This document shows, in pieces, positions 44,540-57,149 of a stretch of 64,000 bases of DNA. Source of the DNA: Cordylochernes scorpioides (taxonomy: Eukaryota; Arthropoda; Arachnida; Pseudoscorpiones; Chernetidae); assembly GCA_030710605.1 (NCBI GenBank), contig CP092886.1, forward strand, positions 51,204,390-51,268,389. Reading direction: 5' to 3'. The notes under the pieces are model-generated. The model made no database searches, was not told the origin of the DNA, and saw only the letters and a list, made by a program, of their open reading frames with translations. How positions within the stretch are numbered: the first letter of the stretch is position 1; every line of letters starts with the position of its first letter. A program made the position numbers and the translations under genes.

Positions 44540-44815
44540 CACGTTAAAGTTACTGATGGGTTGCGTCATCTATCGGAAGAAATATAAACTAATGGTTTAT
44601 TTTTTAAAATCCCAGAATATTGGTCAAAGTTTATCTTGCTGGACCTCATCAGTAAGGTTCAAGTTGCATTTCAAGAACCAAAATATTTTTTCCAAGAAGT
44701 GTATTGGAATAAATATTCTGAAATAATTAACAATCGACGATTAATTCATATTTATTTCGGCAGATGGCGCAAGCCATCAACAACTTTCATTTTAACGATC
44801 AGGATTTGCTTTAAT
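44540..44815. repeat. Diverged retrozyme-like foldback
   Basis: The left arm (acgttaaagttactgatggg, tgcgtcatctatcgg) and right arm (cggcagatggcgcaagccatc, aacaactttcat) are diverged reverse complements of the 760-900 family. A degenerate reversed core (ggacctcatcagtaagg) is at 44641-44658. AGATGGCGC lies at 44762-44770. Confidence 0.7.
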
Positions 44816-45429
44816 TCTCCTCTAACGAAAATAAATAAGACAATTTGAGAAAAGTAAAATACCTGACTTATATATAAGGCGTAAAAAATAAAGAAAAAAA
44901 TATTACATATTTACATATCTACAAAAAGGTTTTAGCCGGCCAAAGTAAAACAAAAACAATGGGTTTATATAATACAAAGCGGCGCTATCTGGCGGCAGAC
45001 TTCACAGAGTTGTTCTAGATCAAATAATTCAAGATAATATTTATTATATAACATATATTTATTAGAATTCGTGTTCTATTGGCGATTTGTTTTATCGTGA
45101 AATATCCTGCATAAGAACTTTCAAGCACATCGGAAGATTGAGAGTCGCACGCACACATATTAAATATATATAAAGAAAAATATCTCTGGAAGCTTCTATT
45201 TTAACTTAATTTTATCCAGGGAGGTTTAATTTGGTAAATTATTGAATTAATTTTTATTGTAAATAATAGAAGATTATATTTAAGGTAAATTTACTAAAAA
45301 GGTTTTATATAAATACGTAAATATATATTACGTAATTTAAACAATGTGATATGTATGTAATAAAGTATGACGTCTTTTCTAGTCGTCTCAAAGTGACACC
45401 AGCTTGCCACCAGACACCCGGGGGATCCA
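44816..45429. other. No gene seen
   Basis: AT-rich; a gcggcgctatctggcgg motif at 44980-44996 may be a decayed CTCF-like site. Confidence 0.45.
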
Positions 45430-45771
45430 GAGAGAGACAAAAAGGGAGTTGGTCCGGATGTTGACAGTTAGTTAGGTTACAGTAGAAATTTTCGGACAGG
45501 GCCCGCTCAGTGCTAGGTCTCACGGCGGCCCTCGTGGCCGCCGTTTTGGTCCTCTCTGTCTCCGCGGCTTCAGGCTGGACGCCGAGCTTTCCTCAGTTAA
45601 TCCTCAACTTTCCCCTGGTCCTGGTGCCACGTGAGACGTACTAGGAGAGCGTCTTTTGATCCCAAACTTTGTCCTTACTGTCCCGTACGGACTTCCCAAT
45701 CTGCACGCCTTGCCACTCAACCCCGACTGCTTCCAACTCACTTGTTGGCTTACCCGGGTTTACGACATATA
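45430..45771. other. GC-rich unassigned block
   Basis: It is much GC-richer than its surroundings and contains an inverted cggcggccctcgtggccgccg (45520-45543). It ends exactly at the TA target of mariner copy D. Frames on either strand are short and have no domain. It may be an LTR, a LINE 5' UTR or host sequence. Confidence 0.4.
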
Positions 45772-46323
45772 CAGGGTGATCCAAAAGTCCCGCACAACTT
45801 TAAAAATTAATAACTCCCCGAATATTTGCGCTAGAGCAATGCGGTAAACACCATTGTGTTCAGGATGCAATGGGATTTTTTATGGCAAATAATGAAAAAT
45901 TCGAAATTGATTTTAGTTACAATTTTATTCGCCAGATGGCGCTCTACCAGAATCAGAGATTCAGCGGCCAAATTGTTTAATAAATTGAAAAATATAACTG
46001 ATCGACACGTATTTTTCCTTTTTGAATACCAGGAAAGAACCCTAATAACATCAAATAACAAATTAATAAAACACCACTTCGCCAAAAGTATGAAGAATTG
46101 GTTAACGATTTTCAAATACAATCAGAGATATGTAAAATAGGTAAATGCAAATTAAAACATGTAGCAAAAAGAAAATTGATATTTTAGATACGGTTTGTTT
46201 CCGAAGATAATAAATTTCTAATATTTTTAATTCAACTCTCACTCAGTGTCGATTATGTTTATTTTAATTCATTTGAAAAATATGTATCTATCTCTGATAA
46301 TTTATTTTACTCTGGAATGTCGT

Positions 46324-47140
46324 TGTTGTTTTTGTCGTGTCCAATAAATAGCCTCAGATGTCTCCATGCATTTCTATCACAGCAGCAGCAGCAATGTCCA
46401 CTATCTTGGATGTATAAAGCTGCTGCTCTGGGTCTATGTCAATTTTCTGCAAGGCTGCGGGCATGAGAATATGTGGGTAGGTGTTAGTTCCACACCAGGA
46501 CAGTTGTTGCATGTTCTATAGGTTCTTGTGTCATCTGGATGTATTTTCATTCCTTTTTATTTTTTGTTCTAAGTCTTGTTATAGTTTTTGTCAGTTTTCG
46601 CTCAGAGTTTATTTCACATATTTGATCTTTTCTTATTTTTTGTTTAATTATCTTGTATTTTGCCAAAGCATCAGCGTCAAATACTGACATTTGTGCTTTA
46701 TTTTGGCTCAGCTTTCTGGCTTCCTTTGCCAAATCAACTGCCATTTCATTACCCCCGATCTCAACACGGGCAGGAATCCATTGTAGAATGCAGTTATTCT
46801 CCAATTATTCCAGTTGGGTAAGTAACGAGTTTATTTTCTGTGTGATTCTAGTATTGCCCTTCTGAATTGCTTCTAGAGCGGATATGGAGTCGCTGTATAT
46901 TAAAATTCCTTCTGCTTGATGCAGGGATGGTTGGTTAAGGCATAAATCAAGAGCTTTCCAGATAGCTGTCAGTTCACAAGTGAAGTTTGACGAAATCTGT
47001 CCTGCTCCTTTTTTGATTTTGATGTTTGTTCCATCTTGCAGTATTATGTTAATTCCGGCCCCTCCATTACTCAGGGTAAAGTCTGAAGATCCATCTGTAT
47101 ATGCTGTTAAAGGGCGTGGCCTAGCATTTTTTATCAAGAA
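46324..47140 (-). pseudogene. LINE RNase H and 3' tail in copy D
   Basis: RNase H is well kept: LTAYTDGSSDFTLSNGGAG (first D), NFTCELTAIWKALDLC (E), LIYSDSISALEAIQ (D), then LQWIPARVEIGGNEMA (46547-46804, where the usual H of the GH motif reads R). The tail at 46324-46550 matches 33140-33400. It is joined to the mariner at the same base as in copy C. Confidence 0.85.
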
Positions 47141-50100
47141 TTTGTACTATGAGGACATAGCCGTTAATATTACAAACACATTAGACCTCGAAGCCCAAGG
47201 TATCAAAGTCTACCTCAATCAAAACAAAGCCATCAACATATACAATATGTATCACCCTCCAAACAATACATTTATTGACTATGGAACAATGGCTCAATTT
47301 CTTACAGACAACACTATTATTGTAGGTGACCTTAATGCCAAACATCAACTATGGGGATGTTCTACGCCAAACCCAAGAGGCAAAATACTATCAAACATAT
47401 TTGACGACAATGCCTTCATGTGCTTAAATGATGGGAATCCTACCCATCATTCCTACAATCTATAATACTGCACAAGCCCTTGATATAAGTTTTTACTATC
47501 CTGACATTTTCCACAAATGCAAATAGCAAATATTAAAAAGTCTTGTAAGTGATCATTTGCCTAATTTGATAGAAATTAGCACCAAGACCAAAACTAGCTC
47601 AATTAAGAAAAATTCTGGAACTTCAAAAAGGCTAATGTGGTATCTTTCGAAAACACCATTATTAAAGCAGCCAAAGTTTCAATACCAAGAGGTAATATTA
47701 AGAAATGGATTCCAAATTATACACACCAGGCAAAAAATATTCAAACGATCATAACTAAAAGAAATGAACTACAAAAAAAGCTCACCCAAAACCAAACAAA
47801 TTGTATAACTGAACTGAACATTGTGATTGCAAAAATAAAAAGATTATACGTAAATGTAAAAAGGGAAAAATGGAAACAAACTTGTGAAAACCTGAACCCA
47901 AGAAACCCAAATACAAAACTTTGGAATTTGGCAAAACAAATTGACAGAGCCCAGCCACAAACTGAAAACACAAATATGATTAAGAATACAGATAGTACAC
48001 CAGCAACTAATTACAAAATTGCTGCCAATCTTTTAGGTAATTCATATCAAATAAGTAGTAAAATCAAGGTTGAAAAAAGAAAGATTATTCATGACTGTAA
48101 AATATCACCAGCACTCATAATATTTTCCATGAAAAAAATCATTATGAAAAAGCTAGCTTATGCATAAGAAAACACTGACCTAAACAAGACTCCTGGGCCA
48201 GATGGAATCCATGGCCGAATGATATCAAACTTGGGCAAAATTGGCAAAGAAAGACTTCTTAATATTTTCAATAACTCCTGAAAACTGGAAAATTGCCTCA
48301 AGACTGTAAAAATGCAACAATAAATCCCATTAAAAAACTTGACAAATCTGCTGATGACCCAAAAAACTACCGACCTATCTCCCTAACAAATATTTCTGCA
48401 AATTAATGGAAAAATTATACTCAGACGACTCACCTACCACCCCGACACAAGAAATCTCTTACCAGAAGAACAATATGGATTTAGGAAAGGACATGGGACA
48501 ATAGACCAACTCTTATTTTTCACACAAAAGGTAAAAGTTGCACAAAACAAACAAACCAACTAACCACACCATAGCTGCTTTTTAGACCTTACACAAGCTT
48601 TTGATAAGGGGTATGGAAAAACAAGTTAATTACAAAATTATACAAACATTTCAAAATTGATGGAAAAGCTATCACTTGGATAAATGATTCCCTTAAAAAT
48701 ATATAAATCAGGGTCAAATATAATGGCACTCTATCTAAAACATTCAAATTGTACCAAGGATTACCACAAGGATCAATCCTTAGCCCAACTCTCTTCGCCC
48801 TATTTATAGCAGGCATAGAAGAAAAAATTTCACATAAAACCAATATTGGACTTTTCGCTGATGACATTATTCTATGGAGTAGCAACACTAACTGGAAAAA
48901 AGCTGAAAGAGATTTGAACAAGACTCTTCTCCACCTAGAAAAATTTGCTAATAAACATAAATTAGAATTTAACCCCCAAAAATCTGAAACCTGTCTTTTT
49001 ACTACCGATAAGAAACTATACAAAATAAGACCAAATATTATTCTGAAAGAACAACAATTGCAATATAATAAACATCCTAAATATCTCGGCTACACCCTGG
49101 ATCCAGAAATTAACTCCAGTAAGCATATTGAAGGAGTTGTTAGAAAAGGAAGAGACCGACTAAAAATCTTGAAATATATTTCAGGAAAAGTGGGGAGCTG
49201 AAGCAACAACACTAAAATTAACTTACACATCTCTAATGAGACTTATCTTGGAATATGGATATTAAATCTATGGTACAGCATCTGAAACAAATCTAAAAAC
49301 ACTGGAAAGGATACAACTAAATGCAGCTAGAATTATTGCAGGTTTTCGAAATACCTGCCCTAATGATATTGTACTTTACGAGGCAGACATTATGCCCTTG
49401 AAGGATAGAATAAGCTACAATCTGCCAAAATATATAAACAAAATCAAGAGTTATGAAAACAAACACAGAACTTTCAATTACATACTTAATTGGGAACCCA
49501 ATATAAGACTCAAAAAAGAAGGCCCTCTCCACCTGGCCAAAAGAAATAGATTTTTAAAATATAAAGTGGAAAAAAATTATTTAGCTGAAAAAATATCTCC
49601 ATGCGAACCACTAACAAAATGTTATTTTTAATGCCACTTCAAATGAACCCACCAACAGACGATACCAAAATCCAGAATACTTAAAACAATTATCATTAGA
49701 AATAATTAATATAAAATTCCTAAAAATGCAATAACTATCTATACCGATGGTAGCAGAGACGAGTTGGGACACACTGGCAGTGGCTCTCTCATTAAAACCA
49801 CAAATGGCAATGAGAAAATAAACAGAAGGAATCCAGAATTTTGCTCAGTCTTCAGATCAGAACTTATAGCCATCTATGAAGTCTTAAAATCCATCAGAAA
49901 CATTAAACATCACGATATATGGATTATTACTGATAGTAGAAGTGCCATACAACACTTGAGTCACACAGGGTATCTTAGAGAGAAATTAAGCAGGAACATA
50001 ATTGGTTATCTCCAAAAACTCTCAATACCTAAAAATTTCACCTTCAATGGATACCCTTACATGTTAGCATTGAAGGCAATGAAGCTGCTGATGCGCTAGC

Positions 50101-50405
50101 GAAAAAAGGCACAAAAGAACCCTTGCTACAGAAAAATAAACTTACTTTTAAAGAAATAGAAACAGTAGCCAAAATAAACAAGAACTGGAGGATCCCACCT
50201 AAGCACAGTTGGTATACCCTAGAAGCAGATGGCCACCCAGACCTTTAGGTCCACAAGCCGGCATGCGAAGCATACCCTTCGCTGCTATTCTGTTCAACTC
50301 ATAAGCCAAGTAACGGTATCCAAGCTAGTGCTTGGACATTGTACCTGGAAACACCCCCTCCCAGACAACGTGTCTGGAAGGATTTCTATACCGGTGGCCT
50401 TTAAT
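47113..50405 (+). mobile_element. Jockey-type LINE, plus strand, inserted in copy D
   Basis: 5' truncated in the endonuclease: GRGLAFFIKNLYYEDIAV, then IIVGDLNAKHQLWGC (47320-47355). Next are a linker (47637-48167), RT pieces TPGPDGIHGR, NYRPISLTN, QYGFRKGHGTIDQL, LPQGSILSPTLFALFI and LFADDIILWSSN (48180-48890), the thumb (to 49631), and RNase H pieces (49743-50100: IYTDGSRDELGHTG, SELIAIYEVL, IITDSRSAI). There are many frameshifts. The GC-richer end 50225-50405 is its C-terminus. Confidence 0.85.
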
Positions 50406-52768
50406 CATAGCAAAATAGGAAACTATCTACTGTGTCCAGCAGGGACCGCGGGGAGGCAGCCCCCGGTCGAATCTGTTCACTCACAGGTGAGGAAAAGCTC
50501 AGCTGCCACGTCGTGGGCTTTCTCAAGAAGCTTTCTGTGATTTCTCAGCAGCTTACTCTTGATCGCGCCCCTCGCCCTCCTTCTCTCTTCCTGCACACCC
50601 ACTACCCTTGGACAATCCAAGACGTAGTGGCGTGCATTCATATCCCTTTCTCCATAGACGCAATCAGGGTTTCTCTTAATTTTAAATCTGTGGAGACTTG
50701 CGGAAGAGCCCATGTCCCGAACTACCCTAATGAGTTTGTGGGACATTACCTTACAGAGGTACTTGGGTGTTGTTACCCCATTGAATACCTCTCTCCCCTT
50801 CACACGGTTCCTCCATCTGTCCAACCATAAGTCCTGGACGTGCCCCATGATCCTCCTATAAACTTCTTTCTTGGTCACTGGGGTCCTCAGTGATCTACCT
50901 CTAAAGCATCCTGCCTTAGCGATCCTGTCTGCGAACTCATCACCTTCGATGAGGCTGTGTCTCCTAAACCAAGGAAGCTCCGGAGCCCGCGTCATCATCT
51001 CCAGCTCCTGGATTATTTGCCGCGCGAGTTGCCCTTTCTCCAGATTGATGGCGACGAGGGCCGACATACAATCTGAATAGAGGCGGTCCGGGTTGAAGTT
51101 CTTCTCGGCACACACTCTGAGGGCTACCCTGATCGCAACCAGCTCGGCTGAAAAGACCAATTCGTCCACTCTGAGTGTTAAACTTTCTTGGAAGATCAGC
51201 TCTCCATTAGTGAATATTACTACCCCAGCTCCAGTATTGGTTCCAGACTTACTACAATCAGTGAAAACCTCCGTGCCAATCCCTGTCGGCCCTCCAGGAC
51301 TCCAATTCCACTTTAGCAACCAGTGCGGAGGCTTCGTTGGATCCCTCTTCTATTCCAGGGCCCCCGCTTCAAGTCCCAGGGCATCTTCCCTGTTCTCCCA
51401 GATCTTCTGTCTGATGGTCTCCTCCTCTAGTTTCAATCCTAGGGGTATAAACCCAGCGAAGACCAAAAAGGCCTCACTGCTGGAAGTGCGATATCCCCCT
51501 GTGATTCTGAGTGCCGCTGTCCTCTGCACTATCTCTAGAGTTTTTGCCACCTTCTGATCCCTGTTATACAGCAGGATTGGCTCGACACAGGAGAGGCAGA
51601 GGTTGCTAAAAATAGGACCCTCCTTCTCCCCCCCCCCTGTTGAGAGCCAACCAGGAAAGGCCTGCACAACGCCTCCCTGCCTCTCGCCACCATCTCCTCC
51701 GCCTGGTATTGCCAACCCACCTTGTCATCAATGACCACCCCCAGAATGGTCATCCTATTGACCACGCTACCCTCCGTCCTTCCATCCGGATAGCCGGCTT
51801 GTGTTCCCATTTGATCCCTTTCCTTTTAGTTCTTATGTCCCTAGGCTTAAAGCTGAGGGCTTTAGTTTTGGAGACATTGAACTTAAGGCCCAGATCGAGA
51901 GAATTTGGAGAGAAGTTCCAACACACTTCTCAGCCTTCGCTCTCGAAGCAGCCTCAATGATGAGGAACTGCTCGTCAGCATAGAGAACCAGCCTGGCTCC
52001 CTCAGGGAGCTCCTCCTGGAAAACGGTGTTTACCAGGATATTCCACAGAATAGGTCCGCAGCAAGAGCCCTGGGGGCAACCCCTAGCACAGCTTCTTTCC
52101 AACTTCCGCCCACCAAAACTGAGGCTAATCCGTCTATCCCTCAGGAAGTCACGAATCAAGCTTCACAAATTATCAGGACAACCCATGTCCATCAAATTTC
52201 TCATCAGCTTGTTCCAGCTCATGGAGTTGAACGCGCCATCAATGTCCAGGGCCACGAAAAGAACCCAAGCACCCTTATTTAAGCCCATCTCAACCCCCTC
52301 TAACACCTCGTTCAGAGCTGTGGTTGTGGACTTTCCTTCCCTAAAACCATGTTGGAAAGAGGAAAGAAGCTCATTACTCTCTAGCCAATGCTTCAGTCGC
52401 TGAGCTAGTAGGCTATCCAGGACCATACCTAGACACACTAGTAAAGAAAGCGGACTATAATCATTAGGAGAATTACCCTTTCTACCAGACTTTTCGAGAA
52501 GCACTACTCGGGCAACCTTCCATGCCTCAGGAAATGCACCAGTGTCCAGGCACCTATTGAATAACCTGGAAAGAAGCGATGGGTGCATCCTTACCAGGGC
52601 TTTCACGACCGTGTTATCGATCCCTTCGGGACCAGGAGATTTCCTTTTCCAGAACTTGAAAGCCGTCAGTTTCACCTCATTCTCAGAAAAGAGCGGAACT
52701 ACCAAACCACAAGTGGTCAGAGATATCTCGTCCTCTGGTTCCTCGTTTCCGAAGTGCCGATCCAAGTT
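50406..52768 (-). mobile_element. R1-type LINE fragment, minus strand
   Basis: 5' truncated within ORF2. On minus: KRKSPGPEGIDNTVVKAL and NDYSPLSLLVCLG, FQHGFREGKSTTTALNE (52163-52765), RGCPQGSCCGPILWN and LYADEQFL (51833-52159, where the usual YADD reads YADE), the thumb (51350-51810), then RNase H. The RGCPQGS...GPxLWN box is typical of the R1 clade. Its GC content is far above that of its neighbours. It was probably inserted recently into, or next to, the plus-strand LINE. Confidence 0.85.
50477..51319 (-). pseudogene. R1-type LINE RNase H and C-terminus
   Basis: 280 open codons: EVFTDCSKSGTNTGAGV (first D), VFSAELVAIRVALRVCAEK (E), LYSDCMSALVAIN (D), then LPWFRRHSLIEGDEFADRIA, where the usual H of the PGH motif is changed. 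It ends with CVYGERDMNARHYVLDC, a zinc-like C...H...C end. It is the longest open stretch in this element, although the upstream RT is broken. Confidence 0.82.
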
Positions 52769-55270
52769 GTTTTTATTTTGTCTTCTGCTTTCGAGCGAGT
52801 AGGTCTAGAACACATTCTCTCTGAATTTTCTCATTGTTGGTGGATGAAACAGCACCAGTGATTATTTTGGCCGCTTTTGCTTGAACACTGTCTAGTCTTA
52901 CTTTTAGTTATGAGCTTGAGGGAGCCCAGACCGGTGTTGCATATTCCATTATCGGCCTTATTAAGGTGGTATATCTTGTTCTGAGAATTCTGGGTTTTTC
53001 TCCCCAATTTTTTCCACAAAGCCTTCTCAGAATGTTTAGTTTTCTGATAGCTCTATTTGAGGTGCTAATTATGTGTTCTGAAAATTCCAATTCCTCATCA
53101 ATAATAATTAAAATAATTTTGTTGACATCTTGTCAATACATGCACAGTCTGCACTATTAAAAAAAGATAATATGCATTATATACACTATGTACAATGAAT
53201 ATGGCGCCTCTGCCAGCGCTGCAGAATTTGGTGGAGAATCGCCAGTGGGTCTCCAGCGACACCACGCATTTTGCGATCTACGATGAATACGTAGATCGCG
53301 TATTTCGCCGCTTAGGAGATGATGATGGCGTGGTCCTCGAGACCAACTTGAAAGATCCAGGACTGCAGTATCACACCTAGGTATTATGGATTTCTAATTT
53401 TATCAATTATTTGTTTGTTTATGCTTATTTTGTGGTTATATTTATGCCTTTTTCCCTGTGAGTGGAGAAGACGCATAGGTTTGATTTTATTGGGTTTATG
53501 GTCATTTGGAGTTCCATTGCCCACTTCTCCAGTCCTCTCATTGATGTGTTCAGTATTTTTTACGATTTTTCAATGCTGCTACTTGTGTGCCATATGGCTA
53601 TATCATCTGCATAACAGGCAACCTTTGTGTCTGCAGTGAGGTAAGGATGGAAGTCGTTAATATATAGCAGATAGAGTAGAGGACAGAGCACAGATCCCTG
53701 AGTTACACCAGCCCATTGTCTTCCTTCCTTGGAAAATTCTCCATTGACCCGAATCTTTAACTTTCTTCCCCTTAAGATGTCTGCAATCCAGATTAAGGTT
53801 GTTCCTCTTACTCCGATGTTGTGCAGCTTTTCACGTAATTTATCCCTCCACACTCGATCAAAAGCTGAGGTCATATCAAGGAATAGAGCCGTGGTCTTCT
53901 TTGGCGGTTTTTCCTGGAAAGAATCTATTATTGATTGACAGAAGTAGAACAGTTGATCAGTCGTACAGTGCTGGGATCTATAGGCAGTTTGGTAGAAGTT
54001 TATTTTATTATTGTTAGTGAGCCAGACTATGAGCTTAGAGTGGATAATTCGTTCTGGTATTTTACAAAGTATGCTGGTGAGAGCAATTGGCCGATAGTTC
54101 TTGTATTCCTTGGCATCTTTGTTTGGCTTCAGTATTGGCACTATAATTGATATATTCCAATTCTTTGGTAGTTTACCAGTTTGCCATGAAATGTTCAGTA
54201 TTCGTAGGAGTTTATTATTAGCTTTGTCTTCAAAGTGTTTAATCATTTGACCAAAGATTAGATTATCTCTTGGTGACCTCTTGGATTTTTTTATTGATAA
54301 GTTTAGCTCATTCAGTGTGAAGTCTCTCGAGAAAATATATTGTTGATGGAAGTTTCTTGCTTGTTTAACTAACTGGTTTATATTATTTTTAGAGTCCTGT
54401 CTTCATTCGTATAGTTGAGTATGGAAGTGCTTGAAAGATATTCAGCAATTATGTCAGCCATCTGTTTGTTCTCGTTCTCGCTGTTTTATTCATATCAGTT
54501 AGAGTATTGTAGGATTGGTGTTGGTTTTGATTGGTTTCTAACACTCTAATCATATTCCAAGTGTTGGCTGTCCTTTCTTGGATCCATTTTTTCGCAGAAT
54601 TCTGCCATTTTTCTCTTGTTTACATATCCAAATTTCTTGTTATATTTTGTGACTAATTTCAATGAGTTCCTTTCTGTTTTCTTCTGTTTTATTTTTTTAG
54701 GAAGTTCATTGATATTGTCTCTCTCTCTGAAATCATTGCCTCGATGTTGTGGTCCTTCCAGTAAGGTATCCACAGGTCTTTACGTCTACCTCTAGGTGTC
54801 GATGCTTTTGCAGCTTTTGAAATGTTCGAAGAGAATTTTTCCAAGTTTTTGTCAAGCGTTCTGTAATTCAATTTTTCGTTGCACAGTTCTTCAAGCTTTT
54901 CTGTGAATTTTTTCAAGTCGGCTTTCCTAAAGTTCCATGTTCTTTTATTCAAATGGACATTCTCAATTTTGAAGTTTAGGGTTGTTAAAATTGGTCTGTG
55001 GTCACTTATTGCACCTCTCAGGATTTTTCATTGTGTTGTGGGTGCGATGTTGTAATTTATCGCTGTGATGTCTATTGCGGATTCTGTGCCTGTGGACTTA
55101 GATAGGTAGATGTTCTCTCCGTTATTTAACGGTGTACGGTCGAGGTCGGTTAGCATGTCCTCAACCTGCTGACTTTTGTTATCCAGGACAGGTGATCCCC
55201 AAATTGAACTTTTGGCGTTAAATTCGCCGAGTATGATTGTGATATCCGAAGACGCTTCACTTAATGTCTC
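52769..55270 (-). pseudogene. LINE thumb, RT, linker and endonuclease in copy D
   Basis: This continues the LINE of 46324-47140 beyond the two nested LINEs. The thumb is at 52908-53090. After the orphan insert comes RT (53560-54246: KNYRPIALTSILCKIPERI, LFLDMTSAFDRVW, WAGVTQGSVLCPLLYLLYIN, ACYADDIAIW with intact YADD), open for 228 codons. Then come the linker (54546-54952) and an endonuclease part (55028-55265: ITIILGEFNAKSSIWGSP). It stops at the deletion junction with mariner. Confidence 0.85.
53100..53367 (+). other. Orphan exon-like insert in LINE
   Basis: Sister LINE sequence (34530-34555) reads continuously through tcctcatcaagtatcacacc; here about 268 bp is inserted at that point. The insert has an AT-rich 5' half, then a GC-richer frame (53195-53380) starting MNMAPLPALQNLVENRQW and continuing with DEYVDRVFRRLGDDDG, which looks like real protein. 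I do not recognise it. It could be a captured host exon or the end of an unknown element. Confidence 0.55.
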
Positions 55271-55278
55271 TATTGTGT

Positions 55279-57134
55279 GTACCCATACAAAATTCAAAGA
55301 TTTCACGAGCTGAAAGTTGGCGATTTTGAGATGCGTCAAGAATTCGCTGTATGAATTTTCCGGCAAATTGATATTGATGAAAACTGGCTGTCGAATGTTC
55401 TGTGGACAGATGATGCTCACTTTTCTCTAAACGGAGAATTTAACATTCAAAACAGCCGCATTTGGGCAACAGAAAACCCTAGGATTTTTACAGAAATGCC
55501 ACTTTACCAGCCTAGAGTTACAGTTTTGTGTGGGTTCACTTCTTTTATTATTAGGCCATTTTTCTTTGAAAAATCAATGGAAGAACTTTTAAAACATTTT
55601 TTGTAACTGGTGAACGTTATGTTCAACTTTTGAGAGAAAAGGGTATTCCCATATTGCAGGGCAAAAGCACTAAGCGAAATAACATTCATGAAAGATGGAG
55701 GACCTCCTCATATCTCCCGAGGTGCCAAACAATTGCTGAAGGATACGTTCGGTGAAAATCGTGTGATAAGTCGCCACTTTATATACCAGTGGCCTCCAAG
55801 ATCACCAGACTTGACGCCTTGCGATTTTTGTCTATGGGGGGTACATTAAATCGTGTGTTTATCGATGCTGGCCTACCACATTGGCCATGTTGAAGGCTTC
55901 TATCAGATGGCACGTTTTATCAATTTCAACAGATATATTATTTAATGCTGTCCATTCTGTCATTTATCGTCTGCAGGCGGAGATTGAGAATAAAGGGTGC
56001 CACATTGAGCAAGGATTGTGACCTAATACAAGAGAGAAGGCAGTTACCTCATGTATTATATTATCTACCAATATTTTGCAGCTCTTTGTGTTGGGATATG
56101 GGGATAATAAATGCTTGCCTCACATCTTGACTCTTTTTTTGTGAACAGTAATATTTTGTTTGTCATTTGCTCACATATTATGTCGTGCAAACCAAAGTCT
56201 TATAACTTCTCGAATAACACTGGTACACACAATTTCCCCCCCTTATGTTTAGTTTTCGCTTTTCGCTCATTAGAAGAAATAGCATAAGGAATATTTTCTG
56301 TACACCAATAATTTTAGAAATTTTGTGGAAAAAAAATAATACAAAATGATTTTACTACCACGTTTTTCAACGCAAAAGGTCGATTTAAAAATTATTTTTA
56401 TTTGAGGGGACACATTTTTTGAAATTGTGTACAGTATAAGAAACAATGATAACATTTGACAAGCCCATAGGATATTTGGAATAAAGTACGACAAATATAT
56501 TTTGTCACTCCCCTCTATATTTCATTTATTGGATCATGACAAATATCCAGTTAAATAGTCAAGGGTCGCCAATCAGTCAAGAAACTACACATTTCTTATA
56601 GCAAGAAATCCTATTAATAGTGCCATCATAAATTTTTGGTACTATATTAACATTTCAAAAATTCGTGTATTGATATCAGCAGTGTTTTTCAAACATTCAA
56701 TCTATTTCACAAAAACCCATATAAAATATAAATATTTTTGCTACATGTTTTAATTTGCATTTACCTATTTTACATATCTCTGATTGTATTTGAAAATCGT
56801 TAACCAATTCTTCATACTTTTGGCGATATGGTGTTTTATTAATTTGTTATTTGATATTATTATAGGGTTCTTTCCTGGTATTCAAAAAGGGAAAATACGT
56901 GTCGATCAGTTATATTTTTCAATTTATCAAACAATTTGGCCGCTGAATCTCTGATTCTGGTAGAGCGCCATCTGGCGAATAAAATTGTAACTAAAATCAA
57001 TTTCGAATTTTTCATTATTTGCCATAAAAATTCCATTGCATCCTGAATACAATGGTGTTTACCGCATTGCTCTAGCGCAAATATTCGGGGAGTTATTAAT
57101 TTTTAAAGTTGTGCGGGACTTTTGGATCACCCTG
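55279..57134 (+). pseudogene. Mariner copy D transposase, C-terminal part
   Basis: It starts at PYKIQRFHELKVGDFE, so both helix-turn-helix domains are lost. WTDDAHFSL, KDGGPPH (Q to K before the second D) and RSPDLTPCDFC remain, with several frameshifts. The 3' terminal repeat ends at 57134. Confidence 0.85.
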
Positions 57135-57149
57135 TATATAAAGAAGCTA

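Larger units (their letters stand above)
45772..57134 (+). mobile_element. Mariner copy D carrying LINEs (11.4 kb)
   Basis: The ends are CAGGGTGATCC at 45772 and its complement ending at 57134, with TA at 45770-45771 and 57135-57136. The left mariner part is 45772-46323, the right part 55279-57134. Between them are the LINE also found in copy C, two more LINEs and a small orphan insert. The mariner N-terminal third is deleted at the right junction (55270-55280), with a filler of about 9 bp. Confidence 0.88.

Noticed and set aside
53799-54150. Plus-strand frames opposite the LINE RT
   Set aside because: They are antisense to a clear RT domain with YADD on minus.
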